DNA of 64,000 nt from Picocystis sp. L7. Lineage: Eukaryota; Chlorophyta; Picocystophyceae; Picocystales; Picocystaceae. The stretch is taken from NCBI GenBank assembly GCA_020975725.1, contig QXJR01000026.1, forward strand, positions 744,001 through 808,000, written 5' to 3'. The position numbers and the translations under genes were made by a program. Shown in pieces: positions 63,558 through 64,000 of this stretch (position 1 is the first letter of the stretch; each line of letters begins with the position of its first letter). A model generated the notes under the pieces. The model saw nothing but the letters and a program-made list of their open reading frames with translations. It searched no databases and was not told where the DNA came from.

Positions 63558-63995
63558 CTAGTGCGTGATATCATGTTTCTCGCTGGCCGTCTTAAGGGCT
63601 CTCGCCTTCTTGAACTCCGTGCGAAACCGTTCGCTGAAAAGCATGAGGAACGGCCACTGTGCTGCGATGAGTAGACGATTGCGCAGGTGAAGATTCGTCC
63701 ACGGGTACAGCTTGTTCACGGCGTGCACGCCAGTGCTGTAGACCCCTGCGATCAAGAGTGCCAAGGCCAGTGTTCCAGAGGGCCCTTGTGCCGTACCCGT
63801 CATGTGTCTGTTTGCTGGCAATCTACCGCCGTAGACCGTGACACTTTGCACGGTGTACGTCTTCCTGTATCCTTGCTGTCCGAACGCTTCTTCGCTGTGG
63901 TTTTCGGTCTTGTAATTCGTCCAACCGTTCTTGGTACGTGCGTTGTCTTCCAACCTTCGCGACTGTTCCAAGAGCCGTCGTGTGTCTTCCTCCAT
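63558..63995 (-). CDS. unidentified small membrane protein, 145 aa
   Basis: This ATG frame sits near the window edge. The charged N-terminus is rich in Arg/Glu (MEEDTRRLLEQSRRLEDNAR). A membrane helix lies near residues 74-95 (TLALALLIAGVYSTGVHAVN), perhaps with a second hydrophobic stretch (LLIAAQWPFLMLF), and the C-terminus is basic (FRTEFKKARALKTASEKHDI). I recognise no family. An upstream exon outside the window is possible. It ends 51 bp from the convergent NDUFS4 stop. Confidence 0.55.
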   Translation of the reverse strand: MEEDTRRLLEQSRRLEDNARTKNGWTNYKTENHSEEAFGQQGYRKTYTVQSVTVYGGRLPANRHMTGTAQGPSGTLALALLIAGVYSTGVHAVNKLYPWTNLHLRNRLLIAAQWPFLMLFSERFRTEFKKARALKTASEKHDITH

Positions 63996-64000
63996 CCTCC

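Overview
This is nuclear DNA of a small eukaryote that very probably carries a primary plastid. About 30 protein genes can be read. Many are interrupted by one to three short spliceosomal introns crowded at the 5' end, and the long 3' exons are open. A plastid-type pyruvate dehydrogenase E1-beta with a simple basic transit-like leader, an SEX4/LSF2-type glucan phosphatase, isoprenylcysteine methylesterase, CXC (TSO1/tesmin) and YABBY-like proteins point to an alga, most likely of the green line. No phylogeny could be run, so this is an inference. Donor sites are mostly GTRCGY rather than GTRAGT.

Layout: 0-1.5 kb holds the tail of one gene and a decayed stretch. 1.5-20.3 kb holds TAF6, ALG5, UPF3 back to back with PI4K-alpha, beta-adaptin back to back with ICME, and a YABBY/HMG protein back to back with MED22. 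20.3-25.0 kb is a lower-GC island without a recognisable gene. 25-44.6 kb holds a CXC protein, NSE1, a minus-strand run (WEE1, PWP2, NSF, ribonucleotide reductase R2), an S1-domain protein, an EMB8-type hydrolase and an unknown protein. 44.6-55.9 kb holds an FHA protein back to back with haspin, YAE1, a mitochondrial carrier, PEX16, plastid PDH E1-beta and the glucan phosphatase. 57-64 kb holds POLE3, SmG back to back with a glutaredoxin-like protein, a DEAD-box helicase back to back with a Rh ammonium channel, a permuted tRNA-Pro gene, NDUFS4 and an unknown membrane protein.

The genes are housekeeping functions with no cluster logic: transcription (TAF6, MED22), splicing and mRNA decay (SmG, UPF3), ribosome making (PWP2, YAE1), vesicle traffic (NSF, beta-adaptin, PI4K), cell cycle and chromosomes (WEE1, haspin, NSE1, POLE3, R2) and organelle metabolism. 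Many start back to back across 180-1000 bp, so promoters are probably shared.

The standout is at 62384-62528. A tRNA-Pro(AGG) gene is circularly permuted, with its 3' half placed upstream of its 5' half on the minus strand. When rejoined the halves give perfect acceptor, T and anticodon stems and meet at position 37/38. Exon limits come from reading frames and splice consensus only, with no transcript data.
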